A stretch of DNA of 64,000 bases from Prorocentrum cordatum (Eukaryota; Sar; Dinophyceae; Prorocentrales; Prorocentraceae): NCBI GenBank assembly GCA_963575745.1, contig CAUYUJ010014342.1:243087-307086 (forward strand), read 5' to 3'. Shown here one piece after another: positions 55,132-64,000 of this stretch. The translations under genes and the position numbers were made by a program. How positions within the stretch are numbered: the first letter of the stretch is position 1; every line of letters starts with the position of its first letter. The notes beneath the pieces were generated by a model, which was not told the DNA's origin, searched no databases, and saw nothing but the letters and a program-made list of their open reading frames with translations.

Positions 55132-57369
55132 CTAGCGGCCCCGTGGTGCGGCCACGATGGAGGCCTCTGTCCAGCCACACTGTAGCAGGTAGCCAGTGAC
55201 ATCCTCTGCGCTCCAGTACCTGCTCACGTTGCTGATCCGCCAGGTCGGAATGCGGGTCGTGCTGGGCTCAAGGGCCCTCAGCCCCAGGAAGGACCCTTCC
55301 CCTTTCCGCCTGGCCAGGCCCTTGGCCGTAGCCTCCGCTTCCTCCTGCTCCAGAGCCCGAGCGTAGTAGTTCAGCTCCGACTCCCCGCGCAGGCGCGTGA
55401 TCCAGCGCACGGGCTGATCAGCCTCCGTCCGCTCCCGCCGCAGCTGCTCCCAGAAGGTGCCCTTGCGGCCCGTCAGCTTGTCGATGACCAGCTTCGTCTC
55501 GCCTTGGAACTTCAGGTAGCCAGTGATCTTGATCACCATCCCCTTGTCGTTCAAGATTTCCGTGAAGTTCTCCACGGCAACCAAGCGCTTCTTCATGTCG
55601 TCCTCCAGGCCCTCGCAGACCCATGCTTTCGGCTTTGCCCGTGCCTGTCCCCACTGGGGGGTGTCCAGGAGGTCCCTGTGGATGCACACCCGCACGCTGG
55701 ACAGGGCGTCCGTCGAGACCGCCTTGGCTGGGCCAGTCTGTGACTTTGCGGCCGCGGTACGAGCCGCGGGCGAGCCATCTGCCTTCAACACCTTCAGGTC
55801 TCGCAGACCCGGCTTGCCATTGATCAGCACGCTGACCTTCTGCCACTGGGTGTCGTCGTCGGCCCCGTCCTTAGACCGGACGGAATCCTTCAGGATCAGC
55901 GTGAGGTCGCACTCTCTGAGACCGTGCGCCTCCACTAGCCCCATGACCGTCTCCGCTTCCGTCTCCGCGAGGACCACGACCTGGCCGTCAGGCGCGGTAC
56001 CCTTCTCCAGGGCCTCCCGAACCTGGGGAGAAGTCAGGAACTTCGCCAGCTTCTCTCCATGCTTCCACTTCGTAGTGTCCACCCGCCATGGTGGTGCGGC
56101 AGCCTGCGTAGCCGCAGGGCGAGGCTCCGCCCCAGCAGGCTCCTGGGCGGACGCCGGCTGTGACTTGGCAGCGGCCTTGGCCTTGGCCGATGGCTTGGCC
56201 TTGGCTCGGGCGTTGGGCTTGGCGGCGGCCGCAGCCCTCTTCTGTGCTTTCCTCGATGGGCCACTGGCCTCAGTGACCAGCGTCTTGATGAGGGCCTCCA
56301 GGTTCCTGAAGGCAAGCGTGATGGCCTCGAGCTTCCCGTTCTCGGCCTTCTTCCTTGCCTTGGTACGCTTCCCCCCAGCAGCTGCCTCACCCTTCCGCCT
56401 GGAGACCCACACGCCGCCGCGGGGCACGTCCAGAAGGGTCTGGCTGGGCAGCGTCGGCGTCTGCTCCTCCTCACACGCGGTGCCGCCAGGCGTCTGCTCC
56501 TCCTGCTGCTTCCTCTGCCTCCTCTGCCTCCTCTGCCTTCTCTGTACCTTCCTCTGCTTCCAGGCCTCCGCTGCCTCCTCTGGATGTTCCCTCTGCCTCT
56601 GGATCTCCCTCTGCCTCTGGATGTTCTGCTGCTTCCTCTGGATCTCCTCCTGGTGCGCCACGTCCGGAGGGCCAGAATCTCCAGCAGCCAGTTGAGGCAC
56701 TTCGCGATCCCCTGCGTCATGATGTACGGGAACCTGCCCAGCACCACCATCAACCAGCGGGGCAGCAGGGTCGGTCAGGCACGCGTCAGGTTTACACGGC
56801 GAACACCGCTTCGAGCTCAGGATCCTCTGCCTGAACCTTCCGCGGCGCACCGCCAACGCAGCCAACAGGTATTTGTAGGTGCCGTCGTGCTTGGCGATCT
56901 TCAAGACCCGATAGACACGCATACAGCGACGGCGCACTTTCTTCTCAAGGATGCGGTCGTAGAAGCCGGTGAGGTTAGACCCGTCCTCCTCCGGCTGCCC
57001 TGCGTCTACGCCCCTGTCGAAGATGATGCATGCAAGCTCAATTACGCACACCAGCACGATGACCCCCATCGGACAGGAATGCGGAAGTGAAACATTCAGA
57101 ACTACCCCAAGATTGTGTGAAACTGCAATCCCCAGATGTGTATTGATGACTCGTGCCGTGAGTAGTCCAAGAAGGAGCTCACACGTCAGGTCGAAGATGA
57201 AACTCCTGTCGTCGGAGTGGGTAAACCACACTACGAGAAGTAGGAGTAGAAGAAAAACACGTCCTGGAACTAGAGCCGTTCGCGGGGAGCTCGAAACGCT
57301 CCCGCCCACCACGCCCACGTGGAGGTGGCTCTCTTCGTGGTCCTTTGTCAACATCGTCTCTGCGTCCAT
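55132..57369 (-). CDS. retroelement upstream ORF, gag-like/unknown
   Basis: Frame of 745 codons from ATG 57367-57369 to TAG 55132-55134. The frame is open to about 57447, but the codon there is TTG. The N-terminal 150 residues contain three hydrophobic segments (VFLLLLLLVVWF, LTCELLLGLLTARVI, MGVIVLVCVIELACIIF). A basic Gln/Arg region (QRQREIQRQRE and RRQRRQRRQRKQQ, about 56500-56640) follows, then an Ala/Lys-rich linker. The globular C-terminal half (56090-55132) includes KWKHGEKLAKFL, WEQLRRERTEADQPV and RYWSAEDVTGYLLQCGW. The sequence continues in the same frame beyond the TAG (GWLVKGLPSEQYRAADAW) and looks like one domain cut by the stop. The role is probably the nucleic-acid-binding or gag-like first part of the element's product. 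The hydrophobic start may be flanking DNA rather than true coding sequence. Confidence 0.65.
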   Translation of the reverse strand: MDAETMLTKDHEESHLHVGVVGGSVSSSPRTALVPGRVFLLLLLLVVWFTHSDDRSFIFDLTCELLLGLLTARVINTHLGIAVSHNLGVVLNVSLPHSCPMGVIVLVCVIELACIIFDRGVDAGQPEEDGSNLTGFYDRILEKKVRRRCMRVYRVLKIAKHDGTYKYLLAALAVRRGRFRQRILSSKRCSPCKPDACLTDPAAPLVDGGAGQVPVHHDAGDREVPQLAAGDSGPPDVAHQEEIQRKQQNIQRQREIQRQREHPEEAAEAWKQRKVQRRQRRQRRQRKQQEEQTPGGTACEEEQTPTLPSQTLLDVPRGGVWVSRRKGEAAAGGKRTKARKKAENGKLEAITLAFRNLEALIKTLVTEASGPSRKAQKRAAAAAKPNARAKAKPSAKAKAAAKSQPASAQEPAGAEPRPAATQAAAPPWRVDTTKWKHGEKLAKFLTSPQVREALEKGTAPDGQVVVLAETEAETVMGLVEAHGLRECDLTLILKDSVRSKDGADDDTQWQKVSVLINGKPGLRDLKVLKADGSPAARTAAAKSQTGPAKAVSTDALSSVRVCIHRDLLDTPQWGQARAKPKAWVCEGLEDDMKKRLVAVENFTEILNDKGMVIKITGYLKFQGETKLVIDKLTGRKGTFWEQLRRERTEADQPVRWITRLRGESELNYYARALEQEEAEATAKGLARRKGEGSFLGLRALEPSTTRIPTWRISNVSRYWSAEDVTGYLLQCGWTEASIVAAPRGR

Positions 57370-58311
57370 GAGCGTCCGCACCACCTCATCTTCTGGAGGA
57401 GGGTCCAAGCGTGACGCATCGGCCACGATGGAGGGGGCATACCACAATGGCAGCGGCGAGATCGGAAGTTTGTCTCACGTGTTTGACAACGCCCTCACCT
57501 TAGTAACCGTTGCTTGGGCCAGGAAGGAAGCGGAGAAGAAGATATGGGAAGCCATTGACCCCACAAGTGAACGGCATCCAGTACCACAAGTACACCCAGA
57601 TGCAGCAGTTATTCTACGACAAGGCCAAACAAGTGAGGAACGCACGCATGGACGTCGTGCGCCGAGCGCAGGAGGCATACGAGGGTGGATCTTTAAGCGG
57701 GGTTCCTGTACAATCCAGCGTCCGCACCAGGCTCAGCGGAGCTGGACGACACATCAAGTTTGCGGAGATCGGGCAGGCGTTGTACAATTATTTCATCAAA
57801 GCGTACTTCGAGCTTCAAGGCCTCCTCCCTACAACCATCCCCCCTTGACATATTCCCCTGCATTCTCCAAAAATCGTTCCCTAAACTCTCTGGCCCCCAA
57901 ACCAGGCAGAGTGACGCCCGCACTCCTCCGAGGCAAAGCGGAGACCCTGTTCGCGAACTGCGCTGCCGCAGGTGGAACCGATGCGCTTCCTAAAGATCGG
58001 CGGGGGCAATGGCTCGGTGAGTGGTTGAGGGACTGGCGCAATCGATTCGAAGTATCCCATCGCAGTAAAAATCAGACGTACACGCTCTCGTATGAGGAAT
58101 GCCGCCGAAGGCTGGGAATGCTGTGGCGCAACTGCATTCGCCTGGCCGCATTTTTCTACCCAGGAGAGGTGCGCTGGGACGCGTTCGACCACGCTCCGAC
58201 CACCCGGAGGCTGAGCACAGGCAAGATGCTTGCTCCAAAGGTCGTGGCTTTCACTATTTTCTCGAAACCTGAGTGTTGGCGAGTGGCAGTGCGTCTGATC
58301 GCATGCTCTCG

Positions 58312-58341
58312 CGCGTGTGCGTGTGTGTTTGCGTGTGTGTG

Positions 58342-58412
<71 letters not shown>

Positions 58413-58490
58413 TGTGTGTGTGTTGTGTGTGTGTATGTGTTTGTGTGTGTATGTGTATGTGTTTGTGTGTGTGCTTGTGTGTGTGCGAGC
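58312..58490. repeat. (TG)n microsatellite in transposase intron B/C
   Basis: GTGTGT run in the 396-bp GT-AG intron 58241-58636, in the same place as the shorter (CA)n of the left copy. Confidence 0.95.
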
Positions 58491-59399
58491 TTGCTCGCGT
58501 CCGTGCGTGCCGCTCGCGTGTGTCGCATGGTGCGTGCTGTGTGCTCATCTGTGCCCTCAACTGTGCTGCTTGTGGTGTCCGTGCGCGCTTCGTATCGCGT
58601 GCGTCGTGACTCGAGCGTGGCAGCTGCTTCCACGAGGGGACCGACGTGGTGGGGCCCAAGGAGGACAGCACTGGGGATCACGACCGTCACACGACCGTCT
58701 TATTTTGCAGCAGTGACGGCAAGGTGTTTAAACCTCACTTGTGCCTGAAAGCCAAGGAGCCCACGAGATTGAAAGACATTGACCTGAAGAGACTCCCAGC
58801 AAACATCATCGCCCAGTTCTCCGAAAGCGGCTCGTACGATGCGAAGACAACGCTGGATATGATCAAGGAACGTGGGTTCAACCAGCCCCCATGGGAGTGA
58901 TTTGCGCATGTGAGCGCACGTTGCACCTCCCACCCCGATCCCTGTGTTGGGCCCTAATTAGGGCCCTAGACGGCCTTCGAAACAGTCAACAACTGCATTC
59001 TACCAAGAGTTTTCGTATGATGCTGTTCGGGCTGTTACGGAGGCCCTCTAGGGGCATTCGCGGAGCCCTGGCAGGCCGCCCTCGAAAAGGTCGAGGGCTC
59101 CATGGAAGCTTCAAAAAATCGAAGGGGCTTCCAGAGGGCGTCAAGATGGGCCCAAGAGAGTTGCCAGAGAACCCCAAGAGGGCTTTAGCATGACGTTTTT
59201 GCGCTTCATGCATGGACTTTTGACGCGCTCTGCCTAGCGGTGATGCTATGGCATATGTTGTCTGCAGTTCACACGCAGTGAAAGTAGCATGCATGATGTT
59301 GTCGCGTGTCCTGAGAGTTATGCTGTGGCGAACGAACATGTTATGCATGAAGCTTGTGCGTTTCCTACAGACCTGGTACACTCGGCGGGGCATGTGCAG

Positions 59400-59940
59400 T
59401 ATGCATGTATGTAGGTTTGAATGCACGTATGTATGTATGGATGAATGTATGTTATGTATGTATGTATGTATGTATGCATGCATGCATGCATGTATTTATG
59501 TATGTATGTATGTATGTATGTATGTATGTATGTATGTATGCATGTATGCATGTATGCATGTATGCATGTATGTATGTATGTATGTATGTATGTATGTATG
59601 TATGTATGTGTGTATGTGTATGTATGTATGTATGTATGTATGTATGTATGTATGTATGTATGTATGTGTATGTATGTATGTATGTATGTATGTATGTATG
59701 ATGTATGCATATATGTATGCATGCATGCATGTATGCATGCATGCATGCATGCATGCATGCATGTATGTATGCATGTATGGATGCATGCATGTATGTATGC
59801 ATGTATGGATGGATGGATGGATGCATGCATGCATGCATGCATGCATGCATGCATGTATGTATGCATGCATGCATGGATGTATGTATGTATGTATATATGT
59901 ATGTATGTATGCATGTATATATGTATCCAAGCATGAATCA
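59400..59940. repeat. (ATGT)n array in transposase intron C/D
   Basis: About 540 bp of TATG/CATG units inside the 1,079-bp intron 58895-59973. The left copy's intron (502 bp) lacks it, so it arose or was lost after the duplication. Confidence 0.97.
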
Positions 59941-61454
59941 ATGTGTTTGACACCCTTGGATTTCCATGGCTAGGAGAAGTATCCTACGACTTCCGTGGCC
60001 ATTGTGTTCGGAAAGAAGGGGGGCTGTCGTGGCCTCCTATTTGATGAAATGGACGGCCAGCTGACTCCCGAAGTTATCAAAGAGTGCATCTCTCGTCGAC
60101 GGATTCCCGTGGTCATCTGGGGAAGCCTGACGGGCATGGTGCAACCAGCGGACAAGCGCCAGAACCAGGACTACAAAGCACGGGCACAGGTGATCGAGAC
60201 GAACGCCTTGACGGACAAACTTACGAAACACCCTGGAGTTGTTGCGAAATTGACTCGCCAGGAGCTGCTCTACAGAGCGGCGAAGGCGACGAAACAGATG
60301 GAGGAAGACAAAGTGCACTTGAAAATGGCCGGCGAGTTCCCGAGGACGACGCTTTCTGCTTTGTCCCTCACCTCATCTTTCCAAGGCCTCTCCTATTCTC
60401 CCCTCTCCGCACGTCCACATCCCACCTTGCAGTATGCTTGATGGCCCTAGGCCAAATGGCAAGCTTCAGACGCCCAGGCCAACCCTTTCCAGAATGAATG
60501 AAGTATTGCATTGGAAAGGCCCCCCCGCCTCCCATGCTACTCCAACGGGAATACACACAAAGAGTACATGGAGTGGGAAGGCAATATAAAAACATTGCGT
60601 TTTCAGAGTCAGGGGTGGGGGGGTACTCAGTCGATCAGTCTGGTCAGTGAAACACCGCTTGCTTCCACCTTGGCCTACTGTCCACGTGTAAGCCTTAAGC
60701 CTACTTAGCCTCCAACGTCACACCTACTCTTAAACCTGGCAGGAGTGGAATCAACCTCACTTTCGACAAAGCCCGCGATGCGCTGTTGGACCCAGCTTTG
60801 AAGCCATGGTGGAAGGACAAGCGAATCTGCGGGGACACCGACATGGAGGGATGGCGATCCAGATGCTTTGAGGAAACTCTCCGGCACAGGGAAGCAAGGG
60901 ATTGCTTCAAGAAGGGCTTCAAAGATAGAGCAACTTTCTTGTTCAACAAGTGTAAGCACAACAACCCAAGTTCCATTGACGAGCTGATTGCGTCGTTCGA
61001 AAACCCACACATCCCTGAAGAAGAAATCCCCGCAAGAGAAGACGAAGATTTTCTACACTTCGCCGATGAAGAGAAAGCCCATGAGGTGTTGTGCATCAAG
61101 CAGGGGGAGGTGCCCGCGTGGCTTGCCCAACGCTATAAAAGGAAGTTCTCAAAGAAGAGGCTCACCGAGGAGCAGCGGGAGGAGAAAGCAACAGCGGCCA
61201 CGATGGAAGCCGAGCAGAAGCGCGAAGAGGCGCCCTGGCTCTCGAGATGTCGACAGGAACGACAACGGAACCTGCGACCATTCCGCCTCCCTCTCGTCTC
61301 TTTCTCTCTATACATATATCTAGATCTGATATATCACTCGCCTTCTTGTAATTATAGGAGTAAGAACGGAAGAGGAGTAGGGGGCGAGGGTGAGGAGGAG
61401 GAGGAAGAAGAAAACGAGGAGCTTGCAAGAAAGACGAGAATCTCTCGATGATCA

Positions 61455-61570
61455 TTACAATGGTGCTGTTGATGATGATGGTTACGATGACGATGATGGT
61501 GACGATGACGATGTTGCTGGTTATGATGATGGCGATGATGGGGAGAGGAGTAAGAGGGGGATGATGATGA
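61455..61570. repeat. GAT-rich microsatellite in transposase intron E/F
   Basis: GATGATGATGG and GACGATGACG units, in the same intron position as 43190-43325 of the left copy. Confidence 0.85.
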
Positions 61571-62461
61571 ACGTGAAGCAGATCGTCAGATTCCTGGGCC
61601 ATAACTCAAAGTTCCCACGCCGCTCTGAACAATTTCCAAGGCATGTGCCTCGTAAGCCAAGCTTGAGGCAGGAAGAAGGAGGAAGGGGAGGAAGAGGAGG
61701 AGGAGAAACTAAGACGACAGAGCTGTGCACGACATGACGTCGCGATCCTCCTGACGTCCCTGAACTCTTTACCCTACGCTCGCCAGTTCTGCTGCTGTGA
61801 ATTCTTCACACCTTTTGGTATCCTCCGTTTATCCTCCGAGTCCTCAGGAAAGCGGTCTTTGGGGCGTTCGGTCGGTGGCTCCTGTGGGGCCTTGTCCAAG
61901 CACGATCCTTAGACGAGTCTTGGAGATGGGGGGCGAGGGTTTTCTGGGGTTTCGATTCGGATGGGGTGCGAGGGGGAGGTACGCACCAAAGCGAGGGAGG
62001 AGTTCTTACACATTGCCGAGCGCGCGCCTGGCAAGGACGCCACCTTCGATGAGAAGAGGGACTGGGATAAAAGGATAATGGAACAAATAAGCCCTCTTCT
62101 GTCGTCCCCGGCGCCCGAAAGAAGACAAAGCAACACGTACAAGCTCGGCGGGCGACCTCTGCCAGGACGGCGCAGCAGCAGGCGACCAGAGCAGCGCTGA
62201 TCACATTGATCGAAGATGGTGGGAAATTGGAGGGCGGGGTGCACGAAGATACTTGCGACCACGCTTTGAAGGCCAAGGCTAAGAACCAGTTCGAAAAAAA
62301 GGAAGCACCAAACGACAGCAACGGTGGCAATCCAGACGGGCCTCGCTACCAAGAAGGCGAACAAGGAGGCCGCGGCGGCCAAGGCGGCGGCAGCCAAAGC
62401 GGCGGCTGCCTCTGCACCAGCAGGCAGTAGCAGCGGCGCGGCGGCGGCGGCGCCGCCGTGA

Positions 62462-62900
62462 GCAGAATCGGAACGAGAACGGGTGCGCCGTGCCACCGAG
62501 CGTGGGTGCGAAACGAAAACGACCCATCCATGCAGCAAGGCATGCGAAAAAAAAGAGAGTGGGAAGGGAGGAGAAACGAATGGAGGAGAAGCAGGGGGCG
62601 TGGCGAGGGGCACGGTGGAACAGCGAGTGGCCGACCCGACTGGGTTGTGCACCACGGCGCACCTTGCAGGGAGGCGGAGCAACAACCCCCCCCGGCACTC
62701 CCGCGAGGAAGAGCGCAAATCCCACCCCCCCCAGCCACCTCCGCGGACGCGACGCGGCCAACCCCCCCTGGCACGCGAGCAACTGGCCACCTCCGCGGAC
62801 GCGGCGCGGCCAACCCCCCCTGGCACGCAACGAGCAACTCCCCCCCCCCCCCGCACCCCCCCCGACGCCACGGCCCCCCCCCCCTAGCATTCCAAGGGGG
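62462..62900 (+). repeat. C-rich flank with 52-bp tandem repeat
   Basis: Two units start GCCACCTCCGCGGACGCG at 62734 and 62786 and each carries GCGCGGCCAACCCCCCC (ACGCGGCC in the first) and TGGCACGC. A long C-run region follows (62840-62885). GCGGCGCGGCCAACCCCCCC at 62801-62820 is identical to 42291-42310. Confidence 0.8.
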
Positions 62901-63036
62901 GGCGATTATAAAAAGATTCAGAGTATGCATGTTCGGTCTCTCAAGGCTAGTTTCGGGCTTCAGTGCCGTCGAACACCAGCTCGCGGCGAAATGCCAACCC
63001 TGGGGAAGGGGGCGGGTCGGACGAGAAGGGAGGTTA
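62901..63036. other. no recognisable gene
   Basis: Short unassigned stretch between C-rich repeats and the miniature element. Confidence 0.4.
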
Positions 63037-63183
63037 GCGAAATGGGGGTGGGTCAGAATTTGTTGCATGCAGCTGGTTGCGGCCCCGCGGTTCAGCGCGA
63101 GCCACGACACACGGCCGCTCCTGGCGCCACGAGGCGCCAGGAGCACCAACTGCGTGCAGCCGATTCGCCCCACCCCCATTTGC
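63037..63183. mobile_element. 147-bp miniature inverted-repeat element (MITE-like)
   Basis: Perfect 13-bp terminal repeats AAATGGGGGTGGG (63040-63052) and its complement (63169-63181), extending imperfectly to about 38 bp (GAAT...GCA.GCAG.TGGT on both sides). It is flanked by TA at 63035-63036 and 63184-63185, as expected for Tc1/mariner/pogo-type insertion. The centre holds a 12-bp palindrome, GCTCCTGGCGCC (63117-63128) against 63133-63144, with loop ACGA. No coding capacity. Confidence 0.75.
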
Positions 63184-64000
63184 TACCCCACCACCGCCAG
63201 ATCGTGCCCACGTCCACCGCGTCGGAGTCGTGCCCTGGGTGCTATTGACATCTGCTCGCCCGAGTCCCGCTCCCCGAGTCCCTGGCCCTGGGGCACGACA
63301 CCGCGGCAGTGGATGTGGACACCCCGGCGGCACAGCCCCCCCCCCTTTCGTCCGACACGAGGGCCAAGGAGAGCGGCAGGCGTCGTGGCCCCTCCAACTT
63401 GGAGAGGGGGGCTCCGCCTTCGGAGAGGCGGCGGCCGCGGTCGCGCCCCGCCTTGCTCCTCGCCGAGCCCATCATGAGGGTGTCCCTGCGGTGCCGCGGC
63501 CGATCCAAGTCGATGTCGACTCCCCTGCCGGTGCGGCCCGATTCGATGTCCCCCCCCCCTTGACCAGACGGAAGCCAGCGGAATGATGCCTCGTGGAATT
63601 GCCTCACTCTCCACCCCGCCCCCCTTTTCCGGATAGACAGTTGGCTCCTCCCTGCCTCACGCCCAGACGCGTCAGTAGGGCGGGCCAGGCGATTTGCCTG
63701 AGACTTCCTCAGCTGGAAGTCGCAACAGGTAGAAAGATGGAGTACAAACCGTTTTCAGCACAGTTTTCTCGTCTTAGCGCCGCCCTCATTCACTTGACGA
63801 GGTTGCAACACTCACAGGGACGGAGGGCGGCTCCTTCTCAAGGTGTGCTTATCGATTCGGCGCCACGCACATTCGTCTTTTACGTTTGCAGGAATCACAG
63901 GGATGGGGGGGGTTCGTTGTCAAACTGGTTGCTGTTTGCCTTCGCACCGCGCGCGTTCGCGTCGAGCGCCTGCAGTGCTTATGGATTGATGGTGGGCGTT
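63184..64000. other. no recognisable gene
   Basis: GC-rich DNA with C-runs at 63339-63347 and 63550-63559. Open frames on both strands overlap and none shows a domain. Confidence 0.45.

Larger units (their letters stand above)
46740..57549 (-). mobile_element. non-LTR retrotransposon with three coding blocks
   Basis: About 10.8 kb between the two inverted transposase copies, with gene order upstream ORF, OTU/zinc-finger ORF, endonuclease/RT ORF. The 3' flank after the RT stop (46817-46740) has no poly-A tail. No terminal repeats or target duplication were identified, so the ends are set by the neighbouring transposase sequences and are approximate. Confidence 0.75.
57550..62258 (+). repeat. 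right arm of the large inverted duplication
   Basis: Matches 46504-42531 in reverse. It is longer mainly because intron C/D holds an (ATGT)n array at 59400-59940 and intron B/C a longer (TG)n. Confidence 0.9.
57550..62461 (+). pseudogene. pogo/Tigger-like transposase gene, right copy, 5'-truncated
   Basis: Exons on the plus strand: A (partial) 57550-57819, B 57906-58240, C 58637-58894, D 59974-60344, E 60743-61256, F from 61979. Exons B-E have the same lengths as the left copy (335, 258, 371, 514) and an intact frame. The same domains are present: CENP-B-type helix-turn-helix, WDAFDHAPT, RHTTVLFCSSDGK, LLFDEMDGQ and VQPADKRQNQDYK with DD35D spacing. Exon F starts VRTKAREEFLHIAERAPG and lacks one base near 62110-62115 relative to the left copy (CCCCGGCGCC against CCCCGCGCGCC), which shifts the frame. 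A second shift lies near the A7 run at 62294-62300. The true tail then reads as VAIQTGLATKK plus an Ala/Lys-rich stretch to TGA 62459-62461. The N-terminal exon part and start codon are missing, so it is probably not functional as it stands. Confidence 0.8.

Noticed and set aside
52373-56695. Long plus-strand frames opposite the retroelement ORFs
   Set aside because: Ser/Pro/Arg-rich shadows of the minus-strand coding sequence with no domain of their own.
58312-58609. Coding extension of the transposase through the TG-rich frame
   Set aside because: The frame runs open through (TG)n as Val-Cys repeats. The left copy and the phase-consistent GT-AG join (58241-58636) show it is intron.
42531-62258. 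The inverted duplication as an assembly artefact of one locus
   Set aside because: The arms differ at many bases, in intron lengths and in microsatellites, and exon E proteins differ at many residues, so they are distinct copies. Linkage across the middle still rests on the assembly.

Overview
This window looks like dinoflagellate nuclear DNA, from a large, repeat-dominated genome of the Symbiodinium, Polarella or Prorocentrum type. Four observations support that. Most of the 64 kb is micro- and minisatellite. The few recognisable genes are transposable-element genes. The one multi-exon gene family has introns with GA or GC donors, AG acceptors and short direct repeats at the junctions. There are no bacterial signals (operons, ribosome binding sites, tRNA or rRNA clusters, CRISPR). 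The species cannot be fixed by reading alone. A run of 100 Ns (1571-1670) marks a scaffold gap.

Layout. 1-1570 is an (AGT/CGT)n array running into the gap. 2.0-7.1 kb holds a degenerate CCAAGACGGCCC repeat family plus smaller tandem motifs. 7.3-8.3 kb is an (ATGT)n array. 8.3-11.4 kb is mostly unassigned, with one exon-like block (10366-10540). 11.3-15.4 kb is a repeat complex: (GAT)n with GGTGTCCC interruptions, a GATCGAT 12-mer array, and two copies of a shared module. 15.5-17.2 kb is a decayed LINE-like reverse transcriptase fragment. 18.65-19.15 kb is a good candidate C-terminal exon. 19.5-33 kb is pyrimidine- or purine-rich and unassigned DNA with possible LINE debris at 22.9-24.8 kb. 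33-41.6 kb is dominated by (CA)n, (CAACA)n and (GCGCAC)n arrays.

The most informative part is 42.5-62.5 kb. Two copies of an intron-containing pogo/Tigger-like transposase gene (CENP-B-type helix-turn-helix plus DDE_1 catalytic core, DD35D spacing) lie in inverted, head-to-head orientation: minus-strand exons at 46739-42532 and plus-strand exons at 57550-62461. Exons B, C, D and E have exactly the same lengths in both copies (335, 258, 371 and 514 nt). Between them is a roughly 10.7 kb retroelement on the minus strand with three coding blocks: an upstream ORF (57369-55132), an ORF with an OTU-protease-like domain and three zinc fingers (55050-51787), and an apurinic-type endonuclease plus reverse transcriptase ORF (51827-46818). 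The first two blocks share one frame and are separated by a single TAG. The second and third overlap in a +1 frame, and the third has no ATG ahead of its endonuclease domain. The ancestral element therefore probably made one long polyprotein, or still does by recoding.

The transposase copies are each damaged differently: the left has an in-frame TGA and lost its 3' end, the right lost its 5' end and has frameshifts in the last exon. Outside this block, a 147-bp TA-flanked inverted-repeat element (63037-63183) resembles a miniature transposon, with a diverged relative near 8.4 kb. No ordinary housekeeping gene was recognised.
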